33,259 nt of DNA from Hyphomicrobiales bacterium (GCA_039973685.1 JBDWKL010000021.1:70004-103262); one strand, 5' to 3'; positions 6,790-15,299 are shown, counted from the stretch's first letter. The notes: generated from the letters alone by a model not told the origin. A program made the numbers and translations.

Positions 6790-8415
6790 CTAGCGCTCAA
6801 GACGCAAACCAACCGCTATGCTGTTGGATGTAAAGTCACCCAAACCATCTGCTGAAAACTCGCGGGCAAAGGTGTAATCTGCCGTCAACGCAACATTTCG
6901 GTTAAGAGAATAAGCAACGCCTGCATTGGCTGAATAGGTAACGTCAGTTCCACCTGGTCCCCCATCAACCTGCACCAACACGCCGCCGCCAACACTGGCT
7001 TCTAAGTTCTCTTTAACTTGGCGTGTGCCCAAAACCGTGAAGTTATAGGTTGTATCACCAGGCGTTGCGACAGAGGGGAACGCATCAAATGCGGTTGCAG
7101 CGTTGAAAGTGATTGTGGATAGGCGTTGCGGCGACCAAACGAGATTTGCTTCAGCAATAATGCCGCCAAAATCTTCGATACCTGCTGTATCAACGTAGTT
7201 TTGCCCATACCCGATCGAGATCTCACCATTGAGCTTATCGCCACGCGCAATCTCTGTACCAATAACGCCACGGAGTCCGGTAACATCTGGTCCTTCACCA
7301 ACGCCACCTGCACCTTCGTCAAAAAACTCGCGGGATACATCGCCCTCAACAAACGGCGAAAAAGTGCCGCCTCGACGGAGAGTGCCACGGAAGTTAAACC
7401 CAACCAAATACGAGTTTTGATCGTCTTGACTGAACGAAACTCCCGCACCGTCCGTAAACGATCCATTGATATTTCGGCTACCACGCACTTGCGTTCTGGT
7501 GTCAAATTGGCGCAGGCGATGATCAAGCTGAAGGGTACCAATCACGGTGCCTTCCAACGGATCATCCGCGATCCCGTTCAAATCATCTTCGCCGATATTA
7601 ACTGACAACAATCCAGTAACTGACGTGTCATTATCAATATCATAGCGCACGTTACCGTTGATATTGATATCAATATCTAGGGAGTCTTCACCGCTTTCGA
7701 AATGATCAACATTTGCGTCAATTTGCAATCCAGCTGCATGACGCGCCAAATCAGTTTCAATCGCAACGGCTGCCTGATTGCTAATAAAAACAGAACCAGA
7801 CCCACCCGTATCTTGAATGCTGTTACTTGTATAACCAACAGCCGTCTGAAGGGACGGGCGCAGAATGAAACGTCCAGCGCGGATACCTATTGGATCGAAC
7901 GGAGCTGGATCTGCTGTGATACCGCCGCCTTGCTGGGCCACCACAGAACCGACAGTCGCCTGATCAACGCCTTGTGGCGCGACAGGGCCAACAGCTCCTT
8001 GGCTGGTCACTGCGACCCCAGTTCCTGGAAAGAAGGTATTTGCGCCATTTTGTGCAGCCTGCTGTTGCCCACCTAATTGAGATTGCTGGGCTGCGGCTTG
8101 GTTAGCTTGGCGATCTTGATTAAGACCAAACCCTTGGATGCGTGAATTATCCGCTTGGCCTTGGTTGGTCACAGTGTTCTGGCTTTGCGTATTAGCATTT
8201 ACAGAACCAGCCGCTGTGCCTGCTGTACCTTGTGTCCCCAAAAGCGCTGGGTTCAAACCGCCAATGGTTGCCGATTGGCTATAGGCACTTTGGTTGGCTG
8301 AAATACTAACGATGAACGCCGTTGAGGCACAAAGAAGCTGCTTACGCCAAACATTTGTCTGCGCAACATTCCGTTTCATCGGCTGGAATCGCCAGATGGT
8401 TTTGCAAGCTTTCAT
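6790..8415 (-). CDS. Outer membrane beta-barrel protein (BBP2-like)
   Basis: A 541-residue exported protein. A long basic N-terminus leads into a hydrophobic stretch (LLCASTAFIVSIS) and a likely signal cleavage near AYSQ at about residue 47. Residues about 50-165 are a low-complexity Q/N/G/A-rich segment. From about residue 175 (IRAGRFILRPSL) alternating strands with aromatic girdle residues and acidic turns run to the end, and the protein ends in ...VGLRLER. The layout resembles the putative beta-barrel porin 2 family (BBP2_2). It is divergent from kdsD. The start could also be Met13 (8379); neither has a strong ribosome site. Barrel call is good; transport substrate or surface role unknown. 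Confidence 0.75.
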   Translation of the reverse strand: MKACKTIWRFQPMKRNVAQTNVWRKQLLCASTAFIVSISANQSAYSQSATIGGLNPALLGTQGTAGTAAGSVNANTQSQNTVTNQGQADNSRIQGFGLNQDRQANQAAAQQSQLGGQQQAAQNGANTFFPGTGVAVTSQGAVGPVAPQGVDQATVGSVVAQQGGGITADPAPFDPIGIRAGRFILRPSLQTAVGYTSNSIQDTGGSGSVFISNQAAVAIETDLARHAAGLQIDANVDHFESGEDSLDIDININGNVRYDIDNDTSVTGLLSVNIGEDDLNGIADDPLEGTVIGTLQLDHRLRQFDTRTQVRGSRNINGSFTDGAGVSFSQDDQNSYLVGFNFRGTLRRGGTFSPFVEGDVSREFFDEGAGGVGEGPDVTGLRGVIGTEIARGDKLNGEISIGYGQNYVDTAGIEDFGGIIAEANLVWSPQRLSTITFNAATAFDAFPSVATPGDTTYNFTVLGTRQVKENLEASVGGGVLVQVDGGPGGTDVTYSANAGVAYSLNRNVALTADYTFAREFSADGLGDFTSNSIAVGLRLER

Positions 8416-8487
8416 CAGTACCCGCTCAAAATAGGTCTGAAGGGAAAGTAAATTCTTATGGTAAACAAATGGTTGCGATATCTATCT

Positions 8488-8516
8488 TTGACCTTGAGAA
8501 ATAAAGGAATTTTACT
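8488..8516 (+). promoter_or_regulatory. Candidate kdsD promoter
   Basis: TTGACC at 8488-8493 and TTTACT at 8511-8516 are separated by 17 bp, matching a sigma-70-type layout with a good -35 and a weak -10. Transcription would begin near 8523, upstream of both the GTG at 8538 and the ATG at 8556. Confidence 0.35.
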
Positions 8517-8555
8517 CTATTTTTCTAAAGCCTTTGCGTGTTAGAAGCTCTCCCC

Positions 8556-9545
8556 ATGACAAATGTTGACCCAGATACAATCACAGCCTCGGCAATCAAA
8601 ACTCTTTTGAGCGAGAAAAGCGGCATTTTAGAGCTCATAAACGCGCTGGAAAATGACCTAAGCGAGCCTTTTCGTGAGGCCGTTCAAAGCATTTTGAAGG
8701 CGAAAGGCCGTGTGATTGTGACCGGCGTTGGCAAAAGTGGCCATGTAGGCGCCAAAATAGCGGCGACACTAGCGTCAACAGGAACCCCTGCTTTCTTCCT
8801 TCATGCCGCAGAAGCTGGTCATGGTGATTTGGGGATGATCACAAACGAAGACATTATTATCGCGCTTTCTTGGTCAGGAGGTTCGTCAGAGCTTCATTCG
8901 ATCCTCAATTACAAAGCCCGTTTCGCCATTCCATTGATTGCAATCACATCAAAGCAAGCAAGTCCATTGGGTGAACAATCCGACATTTGTCTCACTATGC
9001 CGAGAGCTGCAGAGGCCTGCCCGCACAATCTAGCGCCAACAACCTCGACCACCATGCAGCTTGCAATTGGCGATGCTTTATCGATTTCCCTCTTGGAAGC
9101 ACGCGGGTTCTCGTCAACCGATTACGGCACATTTCATCCAGGCGGTCAGCTTGGCGCACGTCTTAAAACCGTTGGCGATATTATGCACAAAGACGATGCA
9201 TTACCGTTGGCAAAAGACACTGTCAGCATGGCCGACGCGATCATCACTATGAGTGAAAAAGGGTTCGGCTGCCTCGGCATCACCAACGCGAAGGGCGCAC
9301 TTGCAGGCGTCATCACGGACGGAGATCTACGCCGCCACATGGGGACAGACTTACTTTCCAAAGCCACGGGCGATGTAATGACCCCAAATCCTATCACCAC
9401 CACCGCAGAAAAACTCGCCGTTACGGCTCTTGAAACCATGAATAATTCCGGTTTCGGTGGCATCAACGCGCTGTTTGTGGTTGAGGACGAAAAGCCGAGA
9501 GGCATCATTCACATTCACGACCTACTGCGGATAGGCGTTGCGTGA
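8556..9545 (+). CDS. kdsD: D-arabinose-5-phosphate isomerase (KdsD/KpsF)
   Basis: Converts D-ribulose-5-phosphate to D-arabinose-5-phosphate, the first committed step to Kdo in lipopolysaccharide or capsule. At 329 residues it has the normal length. An N-terminal SIS sugar-isomerase domain (about 40-170) carries GVGKSGHVGAKIAATLASTG and the SWSGGSSE loop. Two CBS domains follow (from about GDIMHKDDALPL to the end). I use ATG 8556; a GTG at 8538 adds six residues and cannot be excluded. It is divergent from the outer membrane protein and is followed by an unrelated stator pair. Function is secure at family level. Whether it serves lipid A-linked Kdo or a capsule cannot be told here. Confidence 0.95.
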   Translation: MTNVDPDTITASAIKTLLSEKSGILELINALENDLSEPFREAVQSILKAKGRVIVTGVGKSGHVGAKIAATLASTGTPAFFLHAAEAGHGDLGMITNEDIIIALSWSGGSSELHSILNYKARFAIPLIAITSKQASPLGEQSDICLTMPRAAEACPHNLAPTTSTTMQLAIGDALSISLLEARGFSSTDYGTFHPGGQLGARLKTVGDIMHKDDALPLAKDTVSMADAIITMSEKGFGCLGITNAKGALAGVITDGDLRRHMGTDLLSKATGDVMTPNPITTTAEKLAVTALETMNNSGFGGINALFVVEDEKPRGIIHIHDLLRIGVA

Positions 9546-9617
9546 TTTCACGTAACTAATTGAAATTCATACAAAAACACTCCGACAGCATGGTTATCAA
9601 AACCTTGCATCAATAGT

Positions 9618-9629
9618 CTAAAATTTTAG
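9618..9629. promoter_or_regulatory. 12-bp palindrome upstream of pomA
   Basis: CTAAAATTTTAG is a perfect palindrome about 104 bp before the pomA start, inside a 187-bp gap without a gene. It could be an operator or simply AT-rich sequence. Confidence 0.25.
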
Positions 9630-9732
9630 GCATAGTTTAGCGATATCTTACGCTTCCTCTCGTATGCTTATGAGCAATGGGGAAAGGCTCCAAAGAGGGC
9701 CACAGTGTAATTTTAGCGTCCGGTGGTGGGAT

Positions 9733-10506
9733 ATGGATTTAGCAACTTTAATTGGAATTTTAGCTGGTTTTGGCATTATTGTCGCCGCGATTTTGGTCGG
9801 TGGCGAGCTTGGAACCTTCGTTGATGTGCCTTCTGTGCTCATCGTGTTTGGTGGCGGTATGGCCGCAACACTCATCCGCTTCCCTCTTTCAGGTATTATG
9901 GGTGCCTTTGCGTTAGGCGGTAAAATCGCTTTTACCCATAAAGCAACACCACCTGCAGAAATCATCGAGAAATTGACAGAGATGTCAGAGTTGATGCGTA
10001 AAGAAGGCCCACTTGGTCTCGAGAACGTAGAAATTACAGATGATATGCTCGCGAAGGGCACACAGTTTGTGGCCGATGGTTATGATGCTGATTTCATCAA
10101 AGAGAACCTAGAGCGCGAACGTGACCTTGGTCTTGAACGCCTTGAAGAAGGTCAGCGTGTTTTTAAAGCGCTTGGTGATGCGGCCCCTGCTTTTGGTATG
10201 ATCGGTACACTGGTTGGTCTCGTGCAGATGTTGGCGACAATGGATGATCCAGCAACCATTGGTCCCTCAATGGCGATTGCGCTTTTGACAACTATGTATG
10301 GCGCGGTCATCTCAAACCTTATTTGTCTTCCGATGTCTGATAAAATGGCTGCAAAGTTTGCGGTAGACTCCATGAGACAATCGCTCATCATTGATGGCAT
10401 CCTTCAGCTTCGCGCCAATAAGAGCCCAGCTGTGATGAAAGAAATGCTCATTGCATATCTGCCAGAAAAACAACGTGCGCCATTTATGGAAGAGGCGGTC
10501 GCTTAA
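9733..10506 (+). CDS. pomA: Flagellar motor stator protein, PomA-like (MotA family)
   Basis: A 257-residue inner-membrane stator subunit that, with PomB/MotB, conducts ions to turn the flagellar rotor. The N-terminus MDLATLIGILAGFGIIVAA and the GGELGTFVDVPSVLIVFGG segment resemble Vibrio PomA closely. The second membrane pair contains APAFGMIGTLVGLVQMLATM and IGPSMAIALLTTMYGAVISN. The cytoplasmic loop (about 60-145) is rich in charged residues that contact FliG. The start is ATG 9733 with GGTGG just before it; a frame 69 bp longer has no family match. It is followed 30 bp later by pomB. The sodium coupling is inferred from resemblance to PomA rather than proton-type MotA. Confidence 0.9.
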   Translation: MDLATLIGILAGFGIIVAAILVGGELGTFVDVPSVLIVFGGGMAATLIRFPLSGIMGAFALGGKIAFTHKATPPAEIIEKLTEMSELMRKEGPLGLENVEITDDMLAKGTQFVADGYDADFIKENLERERDLGLERLEEGQRVFKALGDAAPAFGMIGTLVGLVQMLATMDDPATIGPSMAIALLTTMYGAVISNLICLPMSDKMAAKFAVDSMRQSLIIDGILQLRANKSPAVMKEMLIAYLPEKQRAPFMEEAVA

Positions 10507-10536
10507 GCGATCGTTTCCTTCTCAGGAGATTGACCA

Positions 10537-11397
10537 ATGGCTGAAAAATGTAAATGTCCAGAACCAGAAGCAGGCGCACCAGCATGGATGGTGACCTTTG
10601 CGGACTTGATGTCCCTCTTGGTATGCTTCTTCGTTCTTATCGTATCATTTTCAATTCAAGACAAAGAAAAGCTGCAAGTTGTGGCTGGTTCTTTAAAAGA
10701 CGCTTTCGGTGTGGTTGAAGTCAAACGCGTGAACGGTGTTTTAGAACTTGATGGCAACCCAACCCGCGATTGGCTTAAACAAATTGCAATCTTGGATACA
10801 GACCGCGACGCTGACTATGAACCGGTCAAAAACGACGATTCTCGTAAGCAGGGACCAGAAGCTAATACTCACGAATTTGAGAAAGCAGACATTTCACGGC
10901 CTCGTCAATTTGCATCAGCGGCTGCATCATTGCGTCAAGCTTGGCAAGATCTACCGGAAATTTCTGAACTGTCAAAAAGCGTGATCATTGAAGAAACACC
11001 AGATGGTCTCAACATTTCATTCGTAGACCAAGACGGCCGTTCGATGTTCCCAGAAGGTTCAAAGCGCCCCTTTGAAACAACACGTCGCCTTATGGAAGCT
11101 GCCGCCCCAGTTCTACGTCGCATGCCAAATCGCTTGAAGATTACAGGCCATACGACAGCTGGCAGCATTACAACTGATCCAACCTATACTGGATGGGAAT
11201 TATCCGCTGACCGCGCCAATTCAACACGTGCAATCCTTATGGCCTCAGGTCTTGGCCGAGATCGCATCTTCTCTGTGGTTGGCAAGGGTGACGCAGAACC
11301 CCTCTTCCCGAATGATCCGTTCTTGGCTGCAAACCGCCGTATCGAAATTTTATTGATGCACGAAGAGCCGCCAGTATCGCCAGAGCACAGGCTGTAG
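10537..11397 (+). CDS. pomB: Flagellar motor stator protein, PomB-like (MotB family)
   Basis: A 286-residue partner of the PomA-like protein. One transmembrane helix (about 17-38) reads PAWMVTFADLMSLLVCFFVL; its Asp23 is the ion-binding residue that corresponds to Asp24 in Vibrio PomB. The KCKCPEP lead-in also matches PomB. A plug/linker region follows, then a C-terminal OmpA-like peptidoglycan-binding domain (about 145-280) with KITGHT and the ELSADRANSTRAILMASGL helix, which anchors the stator to the wall. AGGAG precedes the ATG by eight bases. It is co-transcribed with pomA and ends at a good terminator. No other flagellar genes are in view. Confidence 0.9.
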   Translation: MAEKCKCPEPEAGAPAWMVTFADLMSLLVCFFVLIVSFSIQDKEKLQVVAGSLKDAFGVVEVKRVNGVLELDGNPTRDWLKQIAILDTDRDADYEPVKNDDSRKQGPEANTHEFEKADISRPRQFASAAASLRQAWQDLPEISELSKSVIIEETPDGLNISFVDQDGRSMFPEGSKRPFETTRRLMEAAAPVLRRMPNRLKITGHTTAGSITTDPTYTGWELSADRANSTRAILMASGLGRDRIFSVVGKGDAEPLFPNDPFLAANRRIEILLMHEEPPVSPEHRL

Positions 11398-11432
11398 TTT
11401 GAGCTGCATGATCTAAATTGGCCTTTGAACAC

Positions 11433-11468
11433 AAAAAGCCGCGCTGGGTTCTCCAACGCGGCTTTTTT
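11433..11468. terminator. Rho-independent terminator between pomB and SH3b gene
   Basis: The stem AAAAAGCCGCG (11433-11443) pairs with CGCGGCTTTTT (11457-11467). An extra TGG/CCA pairing follows inside after one mismatch. A T-run on the right and an A-run on the left let it work for both the plus pomB and the minus SH3b transcripts. Confidence 0.9.
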
Positions 11469-11487
11469 AATGTCGCAATCTCGTTTT

Positions 11488-12327
11488 CTAATTCAACGCT
11501 AAATATTGAACAGGCATCCAACCAGAAAAACCACCACGCTGAACGCGAAGCCAAAGTTCACCACCGCCTCTACTGCGTTCACCAAAATACTCGACCACAT
11601 GGCCACGCGGCACTGTGGTAAGACGTCTTGCAGAGCGGTTTGGAGAAGCGCGCAAGCTTGCCCAATTATTCACGTTCACAATGCGATATTGCCCTGTTGG
11701 GTAAGCGCCATTTCCACCCGTACCAGCCGTTGGTGGATTGTTTTGCGGCACCAAAACACCAGCCTTGCCGAGATATCTGGAAGGCATCCAGCCATGAATA
11801 CCACTGTAAGAAACACTCAACCACGTCAAACCACCTGCTTGCACTTGCTGGCCTGTTGTCACAACAATCGCCCCACGTGGAACCCGCGCTAATCGACGGG
11901 ATTGCGCAGAGTCTCCCTGTCGCAAACTCGCCCAATTATTCACATTGATAACATTATAACTGATGCCGCTTGCGACATTCGTTACCGGGTTCGGTACCCT
12001 GCCTGAATCCTGACGAATGAACCGTTCATCGATCCAACCTACCGCCCCATTATAATTGACTTGTAGATATATCCCCGTCGCTGTGTTCCTAAAACCACTG
12101 GTCGCGGTCATCACGGCGCCTCTTGGAATCGCATTAATTCGTGGAGCCCCCTGTTCAAAAGGGTTGCCCCATAACGGAGTAGATTGGACCACGGTCCACG
12201 ACGTACCAACCGGCGCGTGGCTATCAATAAGATAACCATGAAACCTGTCCTGCGCTGACGCGGATTGAAAACTAGAAATTGCCAAAATAATGGCGAGAAA
12301 AAATAGCGTAAATAGCCGGTGAAACAT
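11488..12327 (-). CDS. Secreted bacterial SH3 (SH3b) triple-repeat protein
   Basis: A 279-residue exported protein. The signal peptide MFHRLFTLFFLAIILAISS ends near ASAQ (about residue 26). Three SH3b-like modules follow, at about 40-115, 125-190 and 210-278. Modules 2 and 3 are close copies, sharing NVNNWASLR, RRL, VPRG and a GWMP-Y end. SH3b domains often bind peptidoglycan or act as targeting modules, so a periplasmic or cell-wall role is likely. No catalytic domain is present. The start at 12327 follows a GGAA site; an upstream in-frame extension lacks a signal-peptide rationale. It converges on pomB. Exact role unknown. Confidence 0.82.
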   Translation of the reverse strand: MFHRLFTLFFLAIILAISSFQSASAQDRFHGYLIDSHAPVGTSWTVVQSTPLWGNPFEQGAPRINAIPRGAVMTATSGFRNTATGIYLQVNYNGAVGWIDERFIRQDSGRVPNPVTNVASGISYNVINVNNWASLRQGDSAQSRRLARVPRGAIVVTTGQQVQAGGLTWLSVSYSGIHGWMPSRYLGKAGVLVPQNNPPTAGTGGNGAYPTGQYRIVNVNNWASLRASPNRSARRLTTVPRGHVVEYFGERSRGGGELWLRVQRGGFSGWMPVQYLALN

Positions 12328-12432
12328 TGTAAGTTCCAATATGTTGTTTAAAAAAAATTTTAATATATTGAAACAGTCACTCAAAAATCACTCAGGATCA
12401 AGCTGTATATTCTTCAGCACCAGCAGCGAAAA

Positions 12433-12455
12433 GCCAAATGACATTGTCATTTGGC
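12433..12455. repeat. 23-bp near-perfect palindrome
   Basis: GCCAAATGACA (12433-12443) and TGTCATTTGGC (12445-12455) are perfect 11-bp arms around one T. It lies about 105 bp upstream of the SH3b gene start, where it could be an operator or, as RNA, a hairpin. It has no T-run. Confidence 0.7.
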
Positions 12456-12503
12456 GGCCTATGATCATCGTAAAATTAGTAGATTTTTTGACCCACATTC
12501 TAA

Positions 12504-12545
12504 CCTATATTCTGGCCACTCCAATTAATGGGGCCAGAATTTAGG
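12504..12545. repeat. 14-bp inverted repeat after nfeD
   Basis: CCTATATTCTGGCC (12504-12517) and GGCCAGAATTTAGG (12532-12545) pair over 13 of 14 positions around a 14-nt spacer. It begins 26 bp past the nfeD stop on the minus strand. It may end the qmcA-nfeD transcript without a clear U-run, or be a dispersed repeat. Confidence 0.65.
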
Positions 12546-12570
12546 CAGACATCAGCTTAAGAGCCGATTT

Positions 12571-13011
12571 TTATATTTTCAGGACTGAACTATCAACGCC
12601 AACAATGTTCACTTCACTGCCCGCCGTTTTGTTCTCTTGTCCTTTGACAATCCAATAGGTATCACCAATTTTAACGCGGCCCTGCCCGCCAACCATATCA
12701 TCGACCAATGTGAATGTTTGACCAATAAATTGGCGACCCCGCTCATTAAGACCTTCATTATCTTCTGGTGTCGAATTCCCAGCATAAAACCTGCGTCCAG
12801 CAATCGCCAGAACAAGCGACAAGCCAGCGAAGATGGCAAATTGAGCAGCCCAACCCATAGGCGCAATAAGAGCGATTGTACCTGTAATAACCGCTGCAAA
12901 ACCGAGCCATAAAAAGAAAACACCAGGCACGACAATTTCAAGCGCTAAAAGGATAAAACCAACAACCCACCAAGACCATGGGCCAAGTTCAACGATTAGT
13001 TTTTCAAACAT
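12571..13011 (-). CDS. nfeD: NfeD-like membrane protein with OB-fold tail
   Basis: A 146-residue short-type NfeD protein. Three or so membrane helices (about 12-75, including PGVFFLWLGFAAVITG) are followed by a soluble OB-fold domain (about 85-146) with LVDDMVGGQGRVKIGDTYW. NfeD proteins are found next to stomatin/SPFH proteins and are thought to work with them in membrane microdomain or membrane-protein quality control. Here the start lies 9 bp after the qmcA stop with GAGG as ribosome site, the classic paired arrangement. No serine-protease domain is present, as expected for this short form. Confidence 0.9.
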   Translation of the reverse strand: MFEKLIVELGPWSWWVVGFILLALEIVVPGVFFLWLGFAAVITGTIALIAPMGWAAQFAIFAGLSLVLAIAGRRFYAGNSTPEDNEGLNERGRQFIGQTFTLVDDMVGGQGRVKIGDTYWIVKGQENKTAGSEVNIVGVDSSVLKI

Positions 13012-13020
13012 GCATACCTC

Positions 13021-14007
13021 CTAGCTGCGGCCTGTAGGTGGCACCATTGGACGAGTGGAACCACGCGGTGGGTTACCACCGTCATCGCCAAAAGTAGCCT
13101 TCGCAATTTCACCAATACCTGAGAGTGAACCGAGCAACGATGTCGCTTCAATTGGCAACATCAAAACCTTCTGGTTCTTCGCTGTAGCAAGCTGTTCGAT
13201 AGCACCAACATATTTATTGGCCACGAAATAGTTGATCGCTTGCACATCGCCCTCAGCAATCGCTTTTGAAACAGACGCTGTTGCCGCCGCTTCAGCTTGC
13301 GCTTCACGCTCACGCGCTTCCGCGTCACGGAAGGCTGCTTCTTTACGACCCTCAGCTGCTAAGATCAGGCCTTGCTTTTCGCCTTCAGCTTTCAAAATTT
13401 CAGACTGACGTAATCCTTCGGCTTCAAGAATAGACGCACGCTTTTCACGTTCAGCCTTCATCTGGCGGCCCATCGCTTCCACAAGGTCACGCGGCGGATT
13501 GATATCTTTAATCTCGATACGGGTGATCTTAACACCCCAAGGTTGAGCCGCTGTATCCACCACAGTCAAAAGCCGGGCGTTAATCTCATCACGATTAGAC
13601 AAAAGCTCATCAAGATCCATAGAGCCCATCACGGTACGAAGGTTCGTCATGGTGAGGTTTAAAATGGCAAGCTCTAGATTGTTCACTTCATAGGTGGCAG
13701 CCGCCGCATTTTGAATTTGGTAAAACGTAACGCCATTGGCTTCAACCGTCGCATTATCACGGGTAATTACCTCTTGGCTTGGCACATCAAGCACCTGTTC
13801 CATCATGTTCAGCTTGTCGCCAACACGATCAATAAACGGCACGAGAATACTTAAACCAGGCCCCAAAGTCCTAGTGTAGCGCCCAAACCGCTCAATCGTG
13901 TAGTTCATACCTTGCGGAACAGTTTTAACCGCAGACAGAACAACAATAAGAAGTAAAAAAGCTAAAAATATTAAAACAACATCTAATGGCTGAACATTTA
14001 AAAACAT
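13021..14007 (-). CDS. qmcA: SPFH/stomatin-like membrane protein QmcA
   Basis: A 328-residue stomatin/band-7 protein. One N-terminal membrane helix (about 8-30, [18 protein letters not shown]) is followed by the SPFH domain ([34 protein letters not shown]) and a long alanine/glutamate-rich helix ([20 protein letters not shown]) that drives oligomerisation. Such proteins form large cage-like rings and often associate with FtsH and NfeD. I chose ATG 14007: the AAAGGGG at 14014-14020 is six bases from it but directly abuts the alternative ATG at 14013. It is first in a two-gene operon with nfeD. Assignment is strong. Confidence 0.92.
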   Translation of the reverse strand: MFLNVQPLDVVLIFLAFLLLIVVLSAVKTVPQGMNYTIERFGRYTRTLGPGLSILVPFIDRVGDKLNMMEQVLDVPSQEVITRDNATVEANGVTFYQIQNAAAATYEVNNLELAILNLTMTNLRTVMGSMDLDELLSNRDEINARLLTVVDTAAQPWGVKITRIEIKDINPPRDLVEAMGRQMKAEREKRASILEAEGLRQSEILKAEGEKQGLILAAEGRKEAAFRDAEAREREAQAEAAATASVSKAIAEGDVQAINYFVANKYVGAIEQLATAKNQKVLMLPIEATSLLGSLSGIGEIAKATFGDDGGNPPRGSTRPMVPPTGRS

Positions 14008-14049
14008 CAACATCCCCTTTAATTTTCAATACTATACATGTAGTAACAA

Positions 14050-14104
14050 AATTTTTATTTACAATACCTAGAATTGTATTTTGAGGCACTTACAAATAAA
14101 AATT
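14050..14104. repeat. AT-rich inverted repeat upstream of qmcA
   Basis: AATTTTTATTT (14050-14060) and AAATAAAAATT (14094-14104) are perfect 11-bp arms. A smaller ACAAT...ATTGT repeat (14061-14077) sits inside. The whole lies within 100 bp of the qmcA start, in its promoter or 5' leader. Confidence 0.6.
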
Positions 14105-14179
14105 GATTCGCTTGTTAGGATGATAAAGCAACAATCCGCCAATACAGATGGTAACGACGGCATCGGCGCATCGCTCCAC

Positions 14180-14202
14180 AAAAAAGGCGCTCAATGCGCC
14201 TT
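14180..14202 (-). terminator. Rho-independent terminator of hemH
   Basis: The stem AAGGCGC (14184-14190) and GCGCCTT (14196-14202) has a 5-nt loop. Read on the minus strand it is followed by a six-T run. It lies 33 bp past the hemH stop. Confidence 0.85.
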
Positions 14203-14234
14203 AATTAAATTCGATTAGGTTGGGTCAGGTGTGA

Positions 14235-15299
14235 CTAAATCCAGCCAGCCAACTCGCGCCGCACAAGGTTTTCAATCACATCCATGCCGTAGTCACTATC
14301 GTTGAGGCAAGGAATGACAGCAAATTTCTCGCCACCATTTTCTTCGAAGAATTCACCTGCTTCGCCTGAAAGCTCTTCCAGCGTTTCAACACAATCAGCC
14401 GAAAAGCCCGGTGCAATAATGGCGAGCTTTTTAACGCCATCTCTTGCAAGTTGTTTCACCGTTTCATCGGTATAAGGCTGCAACCATTCTTCCTTACCAA
14501 ATCGAGATTGGAAGGTGATTTTGAGTTTCTCACCATCAGCGCCCCAACCCAAATATTCACGCATCAATCGCGCGGTCTTGTGGCATTGGCAATGATACGG
14601 ATCACCTTTTTGAAGATAGGACAAAGGAACGCCGTGGAAGGATGCTAAAACCAAATCAGGTTCAAAATCCAGATTGGCGATGCCTTCTTTCAAGCTCTCA
14701 CAAACCGCTTTGATGTAGGCTGGATCATCGCCATAAGGGGCCGCAGTCCTAACTGCTGGTTGCCAGCGTTGCTTCATCAAATATTCGAAAACTTTGTCAT
14801 TCACCGTCGCAGTGGTTGCGGCTGCATATTGCGGATAGAGCGGCACAACAACAATACGATCGCAACCCTGCTCTCTCAGATAATCAAGACGAGAATGGAT
14901 AGATGGGTTGCCATAGCGCATGGCCCAATCAAAGACCAAATCTGGATGGCCCTCTCCCATGCGCTCTTTCAAGTTCTCGAACTGTGAACGTGTGATAGTG
15001 CGCAGCGGGGATTCGTCTAGTTCTTTATTCCAAATTTCGTCATAGGCTGCGCCCGACTTCTTAGGCCGCGTTGTCAAAATGATACCGTTCAACAAAGGCC
15101 ACCAAATAAGGCGTGGCACTTCAATAACACGACGATCGGACAAGAACTCTTTGAGATAGCGACGCATAGACCAATAGTCGGTCGCATCAGGTGTTCCCAA
15201 ATTAACAAGCAACACACCCGTGCGACCAAACTTTACGTCTTTGTGGTCTGACGGCAGAGCATCGGTAGAAGATCGCGATTGAGATGCGGAAGTGGTCAT
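14235..15299 (-). CDS. hemH: Ferrochelatase HemH
   Basis: Inserts ferrous iron into protoporphyrin IX, the last step of protoheme synthesis. The 354 residues contain the N-terminal GVLLVNLGTPDAT, the PLYPQYAAATTATV region, the active-site SFHGVPLSYLQKGDPYHCQC (catalytic His; extra cysteines that in some ferrochelatases hold a cluster), and the APGFSADCVETLEE motif with the conserved glutamate. A variable N-terminal tail of about 20 residues is Ser-rich. ATG 15299 is preferred over an in-frame TTG at 15335. It is transcribed alone, with a clear terminator. It would supply heme to the cytochrome bd oxidase further right, but the genes are not linked. Very secure. Confidence 0.97.
   Translation of the reverse strand: MTTSASQSRSSTDALPSDHKDVKFGRTGVLLVNLGTPDATDYWSMRRYLKEFLSDRRVIEVPRLIWWPLLNGIILTTRPKKSGAAYDEIWNKELDESPLRTITRSQFENLKERMGEGHPDLVFDWAMRYGNPSIHSRLDYLREQGCDRIVVVPLYPQYAAATTATVNDKVFEYLMKQRWQPAVRTAAPYGDDPAYIKAVCESLKEGIANLDFEPDLVLASFHGVPLSYLQKGDPYHCQCHKTARLMREYLGWGADGEKLKITFQSRFGKEEWLQPYTDETVKQLARDGVKKLAIIAPGFSADCVETLEELSGEAGEFFEENGGEKFAVIPCLNDSDYGMDVIENLVRRELAGWI

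Larger units (their letters stand above)
12328..12570. other. Intergenic region with two palindromic elements
   Basis: This 243-bp gap, between the nfeD stop and the SH3b gene start on the minus strand, contains two strong inverted repeats, listed separately. No coding sequence is supported. Confidence 0.5.

Noticed and set aside
7002-7605. Overlapping frames on both strands within the outer membrane protein gene
   Set aside because: The barrel gene on the minus strand explains the region; the other frames show no signal peptide, domain or start site.
9664-9732. Longer start for pomA
   Set aside because: PomA proteins begin with the MDLATL-type sequence encoded from 9733; the extra 23 residues have no family match.
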